Origin: an uncultured Dokdonia sp.
GTDB lineage: Bacteria > Bacteroidota > Bacteroidia > Flavobacteriales > Flavobacteriaceae
Assembly: GCF_947492535.1 (NCBI RefSeq)
Contig: NZ_CANLNH010000020.1
Coordinates: forward strand, 1-64,000
DNA length: 64,000 bases
Reading direction: 5' to 3'
A program made the position numbers and the translations under genes. The notes below the pieces were generated by a model, which saw only the letters and a program-made list of their open reading frames with translations, was not told the origin of the DNA and searched no databases. This document shows, piece after piece, positions 1-8,671 of the stretch (position 1 is its first letter; each line of letters begins with the position of its first letter).

Positions 1-80
1 CAACTCCTCAACTCCTCAACTCCTCAACTCCTCAACTCCTCAACTCCTCAACTCCTCAACTCCTCAACTCCTCAACTCCT
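1..80. repeat. 8-bp tandem repeat (CAACTCCT)x10
   Basis: Ten perfect head-to-tail copies of CAACTCCT run from the first base to 80, followed by a degenerate eleventh copy (CAACTACT) that contains the stop codon of the TolC-like gene. The array may continue to the left of the window. The unit is not a multiple of three and copy number could vary by slippage. It lies immediately 3' of the efflux gene. Confidence 0.95.
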
Positions 81-83
81 CAA

Positions 84-1427
84 CTACTTTTTGTTTCTGT
101 AATCTGGTGTGTTTAATACTGTCTCTAGTTCGGCTTTAGAATTAATCATATTTAGCATAGCCTCTAGTACAGAGTTTTGAGCTGCATATAATTGCGTTTG
201 CGCTTGTCGTAATTCAAAACTTGAAGCAATTCCCTCCTTGAACTTAATTTGATTTTTTTGTTCTATGCGTTCTGCTAAGCTTAAGTTGTTTTTAAAAACT
301 TCTAAGTTGTCTATAGCGAGTTGATGTTGACTTTTTGCTTGTTCATATGCAAGTCTGATTTGTTCTTGTGCAAATTCAAAATCTGTTTCTGCTTGATCTA
401 GTGCTATTTTTGCTCTTTGTGTGCGAGCACTTCTTGCCCCCGAACTAAATAAAGGGACATCTAGTGTCAATCCAAAAATAGAAGATGCAAAATACCGCTG
501 ATCGCTGTCAAAGAAGTCGAAGATGTCACGCCCTGCTGCAGTACCTACATTTATAAAACCTCTTAAACTAGGTAATGCTTTACTGCGTTCTAGTTTTAAT
601 TCTAAAGAACGTTGCTCTGTAAGATTATAAGCAATCTTATAGTCTACATTTTTTTCTATTTCAGGATTGTCCTGAAAAAGCCCTAGTCCTGGTTTTGCAA
701 GTGATGTGAGTGTGTCTGTAAGTTGTGTGTCTGTAGCGATATCAACACCTATTGCTAAGTTGAGCATTTGAATAGCAATACCTTCAAGGCGTTCTGCATT
801 TACTTTTTGATTGAGTAATTGGCTATAGGTAATTTGTAATTGTTCTACATCTTCTTCTTCGGCAAGTCCGTTTTCAAAAATAATCCGAGTTTCATCTAGA
901 TTCTTTTTAACTGTAGCGATATTGCTATTGAGAATTGCAATATTCTCTCTAGTGATAAGCACACTTCCATAAGCGTTAATGACGCCTTTTCGAACTTCCA
1001 ATTGTGTTTTTTCATTTGAGTTTTCAGAAAAGTTTAGAAACGCTTTTGCAGCTTGTAGTCCTACTAAGTAGGAACCATCAAAAATTAATTGTGTAAGTGT
1101 TGCTGTTGCAGAAGCATTTTGTTGTGTCCCGAAAACTACAGGTGCAAATGTGCCAGGTTCTCCTCCAAAAAATTCTGCTGGAATAAACGCAGTGGGCTGT
1201 TTTAATTGATTTTGGTAGTCGATGACTCCATTAATTTGAGGAAGTCCCGAGGCGGTAGTTTCCCATTTTTGTTTAATCGCTTTTGCGATATCTCTACGCG
1301 CATTAATTGCGGTTTTATTATTGTCTAATGCAAAAGCAATAGCTTCTTCTAAAGAAAAGCTTTTTTTGTCTTGCGCCTGGATAGTGACCCCAGTTAACAA
1401 CAATAAGATGATTAGGATTCTTGTCAT
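84..1427 (-). CDS. TolC-family outer-membrane efflux protein
   Basis: 447 aa, the usual size of TolC/OprM-type outer-membrane factors. These trimeric channels connect an inner-membrane pump and a periplasmic adaptor to the outside. A clear signal peptide (hydrophobic residues 4-16, cleavage near VTIQAQ) is followed by two long alternating helical halves. Glu/Gln/Ala-rich coiled-coil heptads near residues 130-230 and 340-435 are typical of the family. The start codon overlaps the stop of the upstream tetR-type gene by one base, so the two are co-transcribed. The matching adaptor and RND pump are not in view. They may lie beyond the left edge, although the tandem repeat just after the stop codon interrupts the operon. 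Substrate unknown. Confidence 0.88.
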   Translation of the reverse strand: MTRILIILLLLTGVTIQAQDKKSFSLEEAIAFALDNNKTAINARRDIAKAIKQKWETTASGLPQINGVIDYQNQLKQPTAFIPAEFFGGEPGTFAPVVFGTQQNASATATLTQLIFDGSYLVGLQAAKAFLNFSENSNEKTQLEVRKGVINAYGSVLITRENIAILNSNIATVKKNLDETRIIFENGLAEEEDVEQLQITYSQLLNQKVNAERLEGIAIQMLNLAIGVDIATDTQLTDTLTSLAKPGLGLFQDNPEIEKNVDYKIAYNLTEQRSLELKLERSKALPSLRGFINVGTAAGRDIFDFFDSDQRYFASSIFGLTLDVPLFSSGARSARTQRAKIALDQAETDFEFAQEQIRLAYEQAKSQHQLAIDNLEVFKNNLSLAERIEQKNQIKFKEGIASSFELRQAQTQLYAAQNSVLEAMLNMINSKAELETVLNTPDYRNKK

Positions 1428-2032
1428 TATTCTTGATTTGATTGTATGAGTTTATTTAATAGTTTTCGACCTTTAGGCGTTACAACACCACGTAAATGAT
1501 ATTCTAAATACATATCGTATAAGACATTTGGAGGAAAATCAGAAGCTGGAAATATATCACCGTCTTTTATTCCTGTCATTCCTGTAAAGTAAATACGAGA
1601 CACAAATTGCACATTGATATTTTCTCTAAAAAGACCATCTTCAATCCCTCTGTTTATATTTTCTACCATGCAATCTTGCATAAAGTCATATTGCTTTTTG
1701 CGCAAGGTTCTATGAATTTTTGGGTAGTATTTTTGAAGTTGATACATAGGAGAAGTGCGCTCTCCTTTTAAATGTTCTAGAACAAAACGTTTAATGTCAT
1801 AAAGCTCTTCTATAGGATTTTTTTTATGTTCGGTGATAAGATCAATACCACTGCATATCATATTAAAAATTCCAGCGGTAGATGCTTCTATGATAGCTTC
1901 TTTATTGCTGAAATGACTATAAATTGTCTTTTTAGATATCGCCATTTCTCTAGCGATATCATCCATTGTGATGCTTTTAAATCCTTGATTTAAAAACAAT
2001 TCAGTGGCTGTATGTAATATTTTTTCTTTCAT
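1427..2032 (-). CDS. TetR/AcrR-family transcriptional regulator
   Basis: 201 aa, normal TetR length. The N-terminal helix-turn-helix spans about residues 8-50 (ITMDDIAREMAISKKTIYSH, then FSNKEAI), a canonical TetR DNA-binding domain. The remainder is a variable ligand-binding and dimerisation domain. It is the first gene of a two-gene operon with the TolC-like protein, so it probably represses an efflux system. A perfect 11-bp inverted repeat between its probable -7 and -33 elements (2056-2083) is a strong candidate for its own operator. The inducing ligand cannot be told from sequence. Confidence 0.9.
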   Translation of the reverse strand: MKEKILHTATELFLNQGFKSITMDDIAREMAISKKTIYSHFSNKEAIIEASTAGIFNMICSGIDLITEHKKNPIEELYDIKRFVLEHLKGERTSPMYQLQKYYPKIHRTLRKKQYDFMQDCMVENINRGIEDGLFRENINVQFVSRIYFTGMTGIKDGDIFPASDFPPNVLYDMYLEYHLRGVVTPKGRKLLNKLIQSNQE

Positions 2033-2043
2033 ATATTGCGATG

Positions 2044-2051
2044 CAAATGTA
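2044..2051 (-). promoter_or_regulatory. Probable -7 promoter element of the tetR-tolC operon
   Basis: Reads TACATTTG on the minus strand, a match to the Bacteroidota consensus TAnnTTTG, 12 bases before the tetR start codon. The inverted-repeat operator lies directly upstream. Confidence 0.6.
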
Positions 2052-2055
2052 CAAT

Positions 2056-2083
2056 GGAAACTTTAAAAACTATTAAAGTTTCC
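2056..2083. promoter_or_regulatory. Probable TetR operator (perfect inverted repeat)
   Basis: Arms GGAAACTTTAA and TTAAAGTTTCC are perfect reverse complements of 11 bp separated by AAACTA. The site sits between the probable -7 element (2044-2051) and the expected -33 region of the tetR-tolC operon. Repressor bound there would block RNA polymerase. That the neighbouring regulator binds it is an inference from position and symmetry. Confidence 0.7.
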
Positions 2084-2114
2084 AAAGTTTTTACGATTTT
2101 TTAACATTTGAGTA

Positions 2115-2130
2115 CGCTTTCGCGAAAGCG
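2115..2130. repeat. Dispersed palindrome, intergenic upstream of tetR
   Basis: Perfect CGCTTTCGCGAAAGCG, about 30 bp upstream of the TetR operator, between the tetR and lipoprotein genes. Confidence 0.95.
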
Positions 2131-2244
2131 TAAAAAGAAAAATTACAAGGGTCTAGAACTATCGGTAGTATATAAAAATGATGGTATACTTAGTGAGGAA
2201 TTTCAACTAGTATATAAACATAAAATGAGTGAGAATATGGCAGT

Positions 2245-2784
2245 TTATTGCTCTACAAAAAACCGACGTTGCGAGGAAGTATTGATATGAAAAGAACAAT
2301 TTTCTAAAGTATCGAAGGTTAAGGAAAGATCGTCATTATTAAAGATGAAATATTCTCCTAATCGTTCTAAAAGGATTTCAAAACGTAATTCATAACTATC
2401 TGATGCTTCAGAATATATTAAAACAGCAGCTCCGTCTTCTTCAAGTCTGCCTTTTAGTACATTAATTTCATTACCTAGCGTAATATCTTTATGATTAAAA
2501 CCTTCAAGAACAACTTCAGAGATAGAGGATGCTTGTAATAAATTTATTTCATCTCCAAAATAGGTAGTTGTATTTGGTACTGAAATGCTAGCCGTAAGTG
2601 TTATAAAACTAAAATGAATATTCCGTTCGGGCTCTATAAAGAAAAGTTGCGGTTGATTTGTAGATCCGTTTAAGGATTCATCAAGACATCGAAAACTGTC
2701 ATCATCACTTCTTCCATACCAACATGACACAAATAGTGGTAAGATAAAAAACAGGGAGATACAGTGTACTCGTTTTTGTGTCAT
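2245..2784 (-). CDS. Hypothetical lipoprotein
   Basis: I chose the ATG at 2782-2784. It gives a typical type II signal peptide (MTQKRVHCISLFFILPLFVS followed by Cys21), so the product is predicted to be a membrane-anchored lipoprotein of about 179 aa. A longer reading starting at 2862 would put 26 non-signal residues in front. The mature part is rich in Ser, Asn, Glu and Phe with alternating hydrophobic residues, suggesting a beta-sandwich. I do not recognise a family. It is transcribed divergently from the polyprenyl synthase gene. Confidence 0.6.
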   Translation of the reverse strand: MTQKRVHCISLFFILPLFVSCWYGRSDDDSFRCLDESLNGSTNQPQLFFIEPERNIHFSFITLTASISVPNTTTYFGDEINLLQASSISEVVLEGFNHKDITLGNEINVLKGRLEEDGAAVLIYSEASDSYELRFEILLERLGEYFIFNNDDLSLTFDTLENCSFHINTSSQRRFFVEQ

Positions 2785-2884
2785 TATACAGGCTTTAGAT
2801 TCGTTAAAGTTTTTATTATAAAATTCATATTTACTGTTGCTAAGATATAGAAAAGGAATCACCGTTTTTTAAAGATACAAGTCT

Positions 2885-2892
2885 TATTTTTG
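2885..2892 (+). promoter_or_regulatory. Probable -7 element of the polyprenyl synthase gene
   Basis: TATTTTTG matches TAnnTTTG exactly and lies 19 bases before the ATG at 2912. Confidence 0.55.
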
Positions 2893-2911
2893 CATTTAAA
2901 TTTTTTGTAGC

Positions 2912-3886
2912 ATGCTTTCTGTATTAGAATACTCATCTATATTTATAGATTATCTCAGTAAACGTTCCTTAGATAAGGAACCTAAAAATTTATATACCCC
3001 TATCAATTATATTTTAGATTTAGGTGGGAAAAGATTACGCCCAGTGTTGACACTCATGGCAACTGAGTTATTTGATCAACCGTATCAAAAAGCGCTAGAT
3101 GCCGCATTGGCTATAGAGATTTTTCATAACTTTTCATTAGTGCATGATGATATTATGGATGATGCTCCTTTACGAAGAGGACAACAAACCGTTCATGAGA
3201 AATGGGATATAAATACTGGAATACTCTCTGGTGATGCAATGTTAATTCTTGCGTATCAATTATTTGAGAATTATGAAGGTGATATTTTTAAGGAATTGGC
3301 AAAATTATTTTCAAAAACTGCCATAGAAGTATGCGAGGGACAACAGTATGATGTAGATTTTGAAACAAGAGATGATGTAACCATTCCTGAATATCTCACA
3401 ATGATTGAATATAAGACAGCAGTTCTTGTAGGTGCAGCTCTTAAAATGGGAGCTATTGTTGCCGGTGCGTCATCAGAATGTCAGGAGTCTATTTATAATT
3501 ATGGTAGAGATTTAGGAATTGCTTTTCAATTACAAGATGATTACCTAGATGCATTTGGCGATCCAGAAACATTCGGAAAGCAAGTAGGTGGCGATATCAT
3601 TGAAAATAAGAAAACATTTTTATACCTCACTGCTTTGCAGAAATCTGAAAAAGATGAAGCAAAACAATTAGAACATTTATTTTCTATAACACCTGTAGAT
3701 CCTACAGAAAAAATAGAAACAGTAAAACAACAATTTATAGATAGTGGTGCCGCAGCAGCGACAAAAGCCGAAATGGAAAAATATACACAACAAGCTTTTG
3801 AATCCTTAGAAACTGTAAAGATATCTGAAGATAAAAAAGAATTATTGCGCGCGTTTGGAAATAACCTTATGAAAAGAACGGTTTAG
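2912..3886 (+). CDS. Polyprenyl (isoprenyl) diphosphate synthase
   Basis: 324 aa, all-helical trans-prenyltransferase. It extends an allylic diphosphate with isopentenyl diphosphate, most likely to make the side chain of menaquinone or a related carrier. Visible motifs are GGKRLRP at residues 38-44 (substrate diphosphate binding), the first Asp-rich motif DDIMD at 79-83, and the second, DDYLD, near residue 210 (FQLQDDYLD). Both chelate Mg2+. The product chain length cannot be set securely from sequence alone. The 3' end overlaps the stop of the convergent barrel gene by four bases. Confidence 0.92.
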   Translation: MLSVLEYSSIFIDYLSKRSLDKEPKNLYTPINYILDLGGKRLRPVLTLMATELFDQPYQKALDAALAIEIFHNFSLVHDDIMDDAPLRRGQQTVHEKWDINTGILSGDAMLILAYQLFENYEGDIFKELAKLFSKTAIEVCEGQQYDVDFETRDDVTIPEYLTMIEYKTAVLVGAALKMGAIVAGASSECQESIYNYGRDLGIAFQLQDDYLDAFGDPETFGKQVGGDIIENKKTFLYLTALQKSEKDEAKQLEHLFSITPVDPTEKIETVKQQFIDSGAAAATKAEMEKYTQQAFESLETVKISEDKKELLRAFGNNLMKRTV

Positions 3887-4419
3887 AAATAAACCCTCAC
3901 AAAAGGCTGCCAAGCTTCGGCATAAATCCCGTCATTATTATCAAATAGGACATTATATCGTGCACCTATTGTGACCCCTTGAATTCGATAACCTGCACCA
4001 AGAAAGAAGGCTGTATTGTTTACATCATTGGTAATATCACCTTGAATATCTTCGAAGCGTTGTGTTCCGAATAGCTGTTCTAATTCTGCAGAAAGCTGAA
4101 TTTCAGGAATTGGATTGGCTAAAAAGATACCACTTACACCATAAAGGGTCGATGAAAAATCACCAAACTTTTGATAATTAAAATTTAATCCAGGTCCAAA
4201 AGCGATATATGGATTATATTGATAAATAGCACTTGGAGCAACAGTAACTTGTGTGTTATTTGTACCAAACGATAATCCTAAACCACCGCCAAAGCGAACT
4301 TTTTTCCAAAACTCACTTTTTTGTTTAGGTAATGGGTCTTCTTGTGCTAGTACATCATTTTGAAAACTAAAAAAAAGAACAAAAACGATGCATATTGAAA
4401 GGTAACTTTTAAATTTCAT
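3883..4419 (-). CDS. Small outer-membrane beta-barrel protein (OmpW/porin-like), hypothetical
   Basis: 178 aa with an N-terminal signal peptide (hydrophobic residues 7-20, cleavage after VLAQ). The mature part has amphipathic beta-strands with alternating aromatic and glycine residues and ends in an aromatic strand (PFVRVYF), the usual C-terminal signature of an outer-membrane barrel. Eight strands would fit the length. No specific family name or substrate can be given. It converges on the polyprenyl synthase gene with a 4-base overlap. A near-consensus promoter (TATATTTA, minus strand 4445-4452) lies upstream. Confidence 0.75.
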   Translation of the reverse strand: MKFKSYLSICIVFVLFFSFQNDVLAQEDPLPKQKSEFWKKVRFGGGLGLSFGTNNTQVTVAPSAIYQYNPYIAFGPGLNFNYQKFGDFSSTLYGVSGIFLANPIPEIQLSAELEQLFGTQRFEDIQGDITNDVNNTAFFLGAGYRIQGVTIGARYNVLFDNNDGIYAEAWQPFVRVYF

Positions 4420-4483
4420 GAGGCTGTTTGTTAAAATAATCTCATAAATATAGGAATTATATACCCTAAAATGTTAAATATTG

Positions 4484-4491
4484 TATTTTTG
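4484..4491 (+). promoter_or_regulatory. Probable -7 element of sucA
   Basis: TATTTTTG, an exact TAnnTTTG match, 39 bases before the sucA ATG. Confidence 0.55.
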
Positions 4492-4530
4492 TACGTCTAT
4501 ATATCATTAAGATATAGCTTATAACTAACA

Positions 4531-7290
4531 ATGGATAGATTTTCTTTTCTAAACGCAGCCCATACAGCCTATTTTTCAGAGCTTTATGATCAGTATTTAC
4601 AAAACCCAGACAGTATTGAACCTAGTTGGCGTGCCTTTTTTCAAGGTTTTGACTTTGGTATGGAAAGCAGTGAAGCTGTTTCTGAAGAAGTAGGAAGTAC
4701 TCAAATTACGATTCCTGAAAATGTAAAAAAAGAGTTTCGAGTAGTCAATTTAATAGACGGATATCGAACACGTGGACATTTGTTTACAAAAACAAACCCT
4801 GTAAGAGATCGTCGTAAATATGAGCCTACACTAGCTTTAGAGAATTTTAAATTATCAGATAGTGATCTAGATCAACAATTTGAAGCAGGCTCTATTTTAG
4901 GATTAGGAAAAACTAGCTTACGCGAAATACGCCGACACCTAGAAGCAATTTATTGTGATGCGATTGGGGTAGAGTACATGTATATACGTAAGCCAGAAGA
5001 AAGACAATGGATTCAAAATTGGTTAAACACCAATGATAATCATCCTTCTTTTAACCCAGATGAAAAAAAACATATTCTTCATAAATTAAACCAAGCCGTA
5101 TCTTTTGAAACGTTCTTACATTCTAAATATGTAGGACAAAAACGTTTTTCTGTAGAAGGATTGGATGCAATGATTCCAGGATTAGATACATTGATTGAAC
5201 GTGGATCTGAAAAAGGAATTCAGCAATTTGTATTAGGAATGGCACACCGTGGTCGTTTAAATGTACTGGCAAATATCTTTGGAAAATCACCAGAGGCTAT
5301 TTTTTCTGAGTTTGACGGAAAAGAATATGACGAAGATGAATTATTTGATGGAGATGTAAAATACCATATGGGGTGGACAAGCTTTCGCGAAAGCGATAAA
5401 GGACATAACATTCGTATGGATCTTGCTCCAAATCCTTCGCATCTAGAAACTGTAGGTGCTGTTATAGAAGGAATGTCAAGAGCAAAAATTGACACAAAAT
5501 TAAACGGAAACGAAAAAGCAATTCTTCCCATAGCCATTCATGGTGATGCCGCTGTTGCTGGTCAAGGAATTGTTTATGAGATTGTACAGATGTCACAATT
5601 GGACGGATATCGTACAGGAGGAACCATTCATGTGGTTGCAAATAACCAAGTAGGATTTACAACAAACTATTTAGATGCAAGATCATCTACCTACAGTACA
5701 GATATAGGAAAAGTAACGTTATCTCCAGTGCTTCACGTAAATGGAGATGATGTAGAAGCTGTATGTCATGCATTTGCATTTGCATTGGATTTTAGAATGG
5801 AATTTGGGCGTGATGTGTTTATAGATATTTTAGGATATCGTAAATATGGTCATAATGAAGGAGATGAACCTCGTTTTACACAACCTAAATTATACAAAGC
5901 AATTTCAAAGCATAAAAGCCCAAGAGATATTTATGCAGCTCGTTTATTAAGTGAAGGCGTGATTGCTGATGGACATGTAAAAGAGCTTGAAAAAACATAT
6001 AAAAGTGATCTCGAAGAAGATTTAGAAGCTTCTCGTAAAAAAGATAAAACAGTTATTACTGAGATTCTTGCAGATGATTGGAATGATTATGAATTAGGGA
6101 CGCTAGAAGATATTCTTACTCCAATAGATACTAGTTATGATCTAAAGAAATTAGATGTACTAGCAAATGGGATTACTAAATTGCCAGAAGACAAGAAGTT
6201 TATTCGTAAGATAGAGCGTATTGTAGCAGATCGTCATAAACAATATACAGATGTAAATAAATTAGACTGGGGAATGGGTGAGTTACTTGCCTATGCTAGT
6301 TTAATGGAAGAAGGATTTAATGTACGTATCTCAGGACAAGATGTAGAGCGTGGTACGTTCTCACATCGTCATGCCATTATAAAAACAGAAGATGGTAGTG
6401 AAGAAGTTAATCTTCACAACACACTAGGTGTAAAAGGGCATATGGATATCTACAATTCGCTGCTCTCTGAATATGGCGTCGTAGGATTTGATTATGGATA
6501 TGCTATGGCAGCTCCAAAAACATTAACGATTTGGGAAGCTCAATTTGGAGATTTTTCAAATGGAGCACAGATCATGTTAGATCAATATATCTCTGCCGCA
6601 GAGTCAAAGTGGAAGACACAAAACGGATTGGTAATGTTATTACCGCATGGATATGAAGGACAAGGGTCTGAGCATTCAAGTGCACGTATGGAACGGTATT
6701 TACAATTATGCTCTCATGATAATATGATCATGGCAGATATTACAACACCTGCTAACTTTTTCCATTTACTGCGTCGTCAGATGAAATGGAATTTTAGAAA
6801 ACCATTGGTGGTGTTTACCCCTAAGTCATTACTTAGAGATAAATTAGCTGTTAGTACAAAAGAAGAGTTAGCGACAGGTAGTTTTCAGGCGGTTATAGAT
6901 GATGCACAGGTAGATAAGAAGAAAGTAACCTCTCTTGTGTTTTGTACAGGAAAATTTTATTATGACCTTTTGAAAGAAAGAGATGGAGATGATAAAAAGG
7001 AAGGAAATGGTCGTACGGATGTTGCACTTGTTCGAATAGAACAGTTGTTCCCATTGCCACAAGATATGATTAAAGAAATTATAGCTGGATATCCTAATGT
7101 AACAGATTATGTATGGGCACAAGAAGAGCCTAGAAACATGGGAGCTTGGGGATATATGCTTATGAATTTTGATCAAGTAAAATTACGTGTTGCTTCACGT
7201 CGTGTGTATAGTTCGCCTGCAGCGGGAAGTAGTACACGATCAAAAGCAAGACATAGAAAAGTAATTGAAAGTGTTTTTCAAGCACAATAA
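4531..7290 (+). CDS. sucA: 2-oxoglutarate dehydrogenase E1 component
   Basis: 919 aa, close to the family's usual length of about 930. Thiamine-diphosphate-dependent E1 decarboxylates 2-oxoglutarate and passes the succinyl group to E2 in the TCA cycle. The N-terminus (FLNAAHTAYFSELYDQYLQN) is the E2/E3-binding segment. Family landmarks include MAHRGRLNVLANIFGKS near 237, NPSHLE near 300, HGDAAVAGQGIVYE near 337 and the Mg-ThDP segment NNQVGFTT near 370. The C-terminal half has the transketolase-like fold (HGYEGQGSEHSSAR). Residues 284-288 (SFRES) are encoded by a copy of the dispersed palindrome GCTTTCGCGAAAGC, just before the conserved NPSHLE. The E2 gene follows 147 bases downstream. Confidence 0.97.
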   Translation: MDRFSFLNAAHTAYFSELYDQYLQNPDSIEPSWRAFFQGFDFGMESSEAVSEEVGSTQITIPENVKKEFRVVNLIDGYRTRGHLFTKTNPVRDRRKYEPTLALENFKLSDSDLDQQFEAGSILGLGKTSLREIRRHLEAIYCDAIGVEYMYIRKPEERQWIQNWLNTNDNHPSFNPDEKKHILHKLNQAVSFETFLHSKYVGQKRFSVEGLDAMIPGLDTLIERGSEKGIQQFVLGMAHRGRLNVLANIFGKSPEAIFSEFDGKEYDEDELFDGDVKYHMGWTSFRESDKGHNIRMDLAPNPSHLETVGAVIEGMSRAKIDTKLNGNEKAILPIAIHGDAAVAGQGIVYEIVQMSQLDGYRTGGTIHVVANNQVGFTTNYLDARSSTYSTDIGKVTLSPVLHVNGDDVEAVCHAFAFALDFRMEFGRDVFIDILGYRKYGHNEGDEPRFTQPKLYKAISKHKSPRDIYAARLLSEGVIADGHVKELEKTYKSDLEEDLEASRKKDKTVITEILADDWNDYELGTLEDILTPIDTSYDLKKLDVLANGITKLPEDKKFIRKIERIVADRHKQYTDVNKLDWGMGELLAYASLMEEGFNVRISGQDVERGTFSHRHAIIKTEDGSEEVNLHNTLGVKGHMDIYNSLLSEYGVVGFDYGYAMAAPKTLTIWEAQFGDFSNGAQIMLDQYISAAESKWKTQNGLVMLLPHGYEGQGSEHSSARMERYLQLCSHDNMIMADITTPANFFHLLRRQMKWNFRKPLVVFTPKSLLRDKLAVSTKEELATGSFQAVIDDAQVDKKKVTSLVFCTGKFYYDLLKERDGDDKKEGNGRTDVALVRIEQLFPLPQDMIKEIIAGYPNVTDYVWAQEEPRNMGAWGYMLMNFDQVKLRVASRRVYSSPAAGSSTRSKARHRKVIESVFQAQ
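5381..5394. repeat. Dispersed palindrome inside sucA
   Basis: Perfect GCTTTCGCGAAAGC, read SFRES (residues 284-288) at the end of a variable loop before the conserved NPSHLE region. Confidence 0.95.
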
Positions 7291-7352
7291 GAAGAATAGT
7301 AAATAAATAGATGAGATTTCTAATTTAGTAAGGATCTCATAACAAGAAACAT

Positions 7353-7360
7353 TAATTTTG
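7353..7360 (+). promoter_or_regulatory. Possible internal -7 promoter element for sucB
   Basis: TAATTTTG, an exact TAnnTTTG match in the sucA-sucB spacer, 77 bases before sucB. It suggests that sucB can be transcribed on its own as well as from sucA. Confidence 0.4.
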
Positions 7361-7373
7361 AAGAGAGGATGAG

Positions 7374-7393
7374 ACTTCCTCCTTTGAGGAAGT
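7374..7393 (+). promoter_or_regulatory. Hairpin in the sucA-sucB spacer
   Basis: ACTTCCTC and GAGGAAGT form a perfect 8-bp stem with a CTTT loop. It is followed by TTAATTAA rather than a run of T, so it is not a convincing terminator. It may stabilise or process the dicistronic message. Confidence 0.5.
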
Positions 7394-7407
7394 TTAATTA
7401 ATAAGTC

Positions 7408-7423
7408 CGCTTTCGCGAAAGCG
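7408..7423. repeat. Dispersed palindrome CGCTTTCGCGAAAGCG upstream of sucB
   Basis: Perfect 16-bp palindrome in the sucB 5' leader, ending 14 bases before the ATG. One of eleven copies with the identical 14-bp core in this window. Confidence 0.95.
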
Positions 7424-7437
7424 TAATTAGAACAACT

Positions 7438-8649
7438 ATGGTTTTAGAAATGAAAGTCCCTTCACCGGGAGAATCGATCACCGAAGTAGAAATCGCACAA
7501 TGGCTCGTTGAAGACGGCGATTATGTAGAAAAAGATCAGGCTATTGCCGAGGTAGATAGTGATAAAGCAACACTAGAACTTCCTGCTGAGGTAAGTGGTG
7601 TGATTACACTAAAAGCTGAAGAAGGTGATGAGGTCGCTGTAGGTGCTGTAGTTTGTCTGATAGACACTGCTGCCGAAGCACCAGTTGGAGATGCTAAAAA
7701 AGAAGCACCTGCAGAAAAGAAAGTAGAAGCAGCTCCCGCTCCTAAAGTAGAGGCACCAGCAACTAAAACATATGCGTCTGGATCTCCAAGTCCAGCAGCA
7801 AAAAAGATTCTTGACGAAAAAGGAATGGACGCTAGTCAAGTGTCTGGATCTGGTCGTGATGGCCGTATCACAAAAGAAGATGCCGTAAAAGCAGCACCTT
7901 CTATGGGAACACCTGGTCCTGGTGCTAGAGGAGAAAGCCGTACTAAACTATCGATGTTACGTCGTAAAGTTGCAGAACGTCTTGTAGAAGCTAAGAATAC
8001 AACGGCGATGCTTACCACGTTTAACGAGGTAAACATGCAACCTATTTTTGATCTTCGTAAAGAATATAAAGAAGCTTTTAAAACAAAGCATGGTGTAAGT
8101 TTAGGATTTATGTCTTTCTTTACATTGGCTGTTGTAAGAGCCTTAGAAATGTATCCTGCGGTAAACAGTATGATTGATGGTAAGGAGATGCTTACGTTTG
8201 ATTATAAGGATATTTCTATAGCTGTTTCTGGACCTAAAGGACTCATGGTACCTGTGATTCGTAATGCAGAAAACCTTTCGTTTAGAGGTGTGGAGAGTGA
8301 AGTAAAACGCTTAGCAATACGTGCGCGTGATGGACAGATTACCGTAGATGAAATGACAGGGGGTACCTTTACGATCTCTAATGGAGGTGTATTTGGATCG
8401 ATGTTATCTACACCTATTATTAACCCACCGCAATCAGGTATTTTAGGAATGCACAATATCGTAGAACGTCCTATTGTAAAAGATGGGCAAATCATTGTGG
8501 CACCTATTATGTTTGTAGCATTGTCTTATGATCACCGTATCATTGATGGAAAAGAATCTGTAGGATTCTTAGTAGCTGTTAAAGAAGCATTAGAAGACCC
8601 AATTAATATATTAATGGGTGGAGATATTAAGAAAGCATTAGAAATGTAA
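7438..8649 (+). CDS. sucB: Dihydrolipoyllysine-residue succinyltransferase (2-oxoglutarate dehydrogenase E2)
   Basis: 403 aa, standard E2 length. The lipoyl domain occupies residues 1-78 with the lipoylated Lys43 in EVDSDKATLELP. An Ala/Pro/Lys/Glu-rich linker (83-112) leads to a peripheral subunit-binding domain (about 113-150, ASPAAKKILDEKG and SGRDGRITKED). The catalytic acyltransferase domain fills the rest, with the active-site His366 and Asp370 in SYDHRIIDG. The substrate assignment (succinyl rather than acetyl) follows from the adjacent sucA. The hairpin at 8672-8699 terminates the operon. Confidence 0.96.
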   Translation: MVLEMKVPSPGESITEVEIAQWLVEDGDYVEKDQAIAEVDSDKATLELPAEVSGVITLKAEEGDEVAVGAVVCLIDTAAEAPVGDAKKEAPAEKKVEAAPAPKVEAPATKTYASGSPSPAAKKILDEKGMDASQVSGSGRDGRITKEDAVKAAPSMGTPGPGARGESRTKLSMLRRKVAERLVEAKNTTAMLTTFNEVNMQPIFDLRKEYKEAFKTKHGVSLGFMSFFTLAVVRALEMYPAVNSMIDGKEMLTFDYKDISIAVSGPKGLMVPVIRNAENLSFRGVESEVKRLAIRARDGQITVDEMTGGTFTISNGGVFGSMLSTPIINPPQSGILGMHNIVERPIVKDGQIIVAPIMFVALSYDHRIIDGKESVGFLVAVKEALEDPINILMGGDIKKALEM

Positions 8650-8671
8650 TCTTTATATACAATACTATTTT

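Noticed and set aside
2108-2290. Small + strand reading frame (TTG start) beginning with the palindrome
   Set aside because: It overlaps the 3' end of the lipoprotein gene on the other strand, has a TTG start, and its first residues come from the palindrome, which is stop-free in any frame. No family resemblance.
7408-7423. Palindrome copies read as transcription terminators or LexA-type operators
   Set aside because: No T run follows and copies lie inside genes in either orientation, which does not fit terminators. The sites are not confined to promoters, which does not fit an operator.
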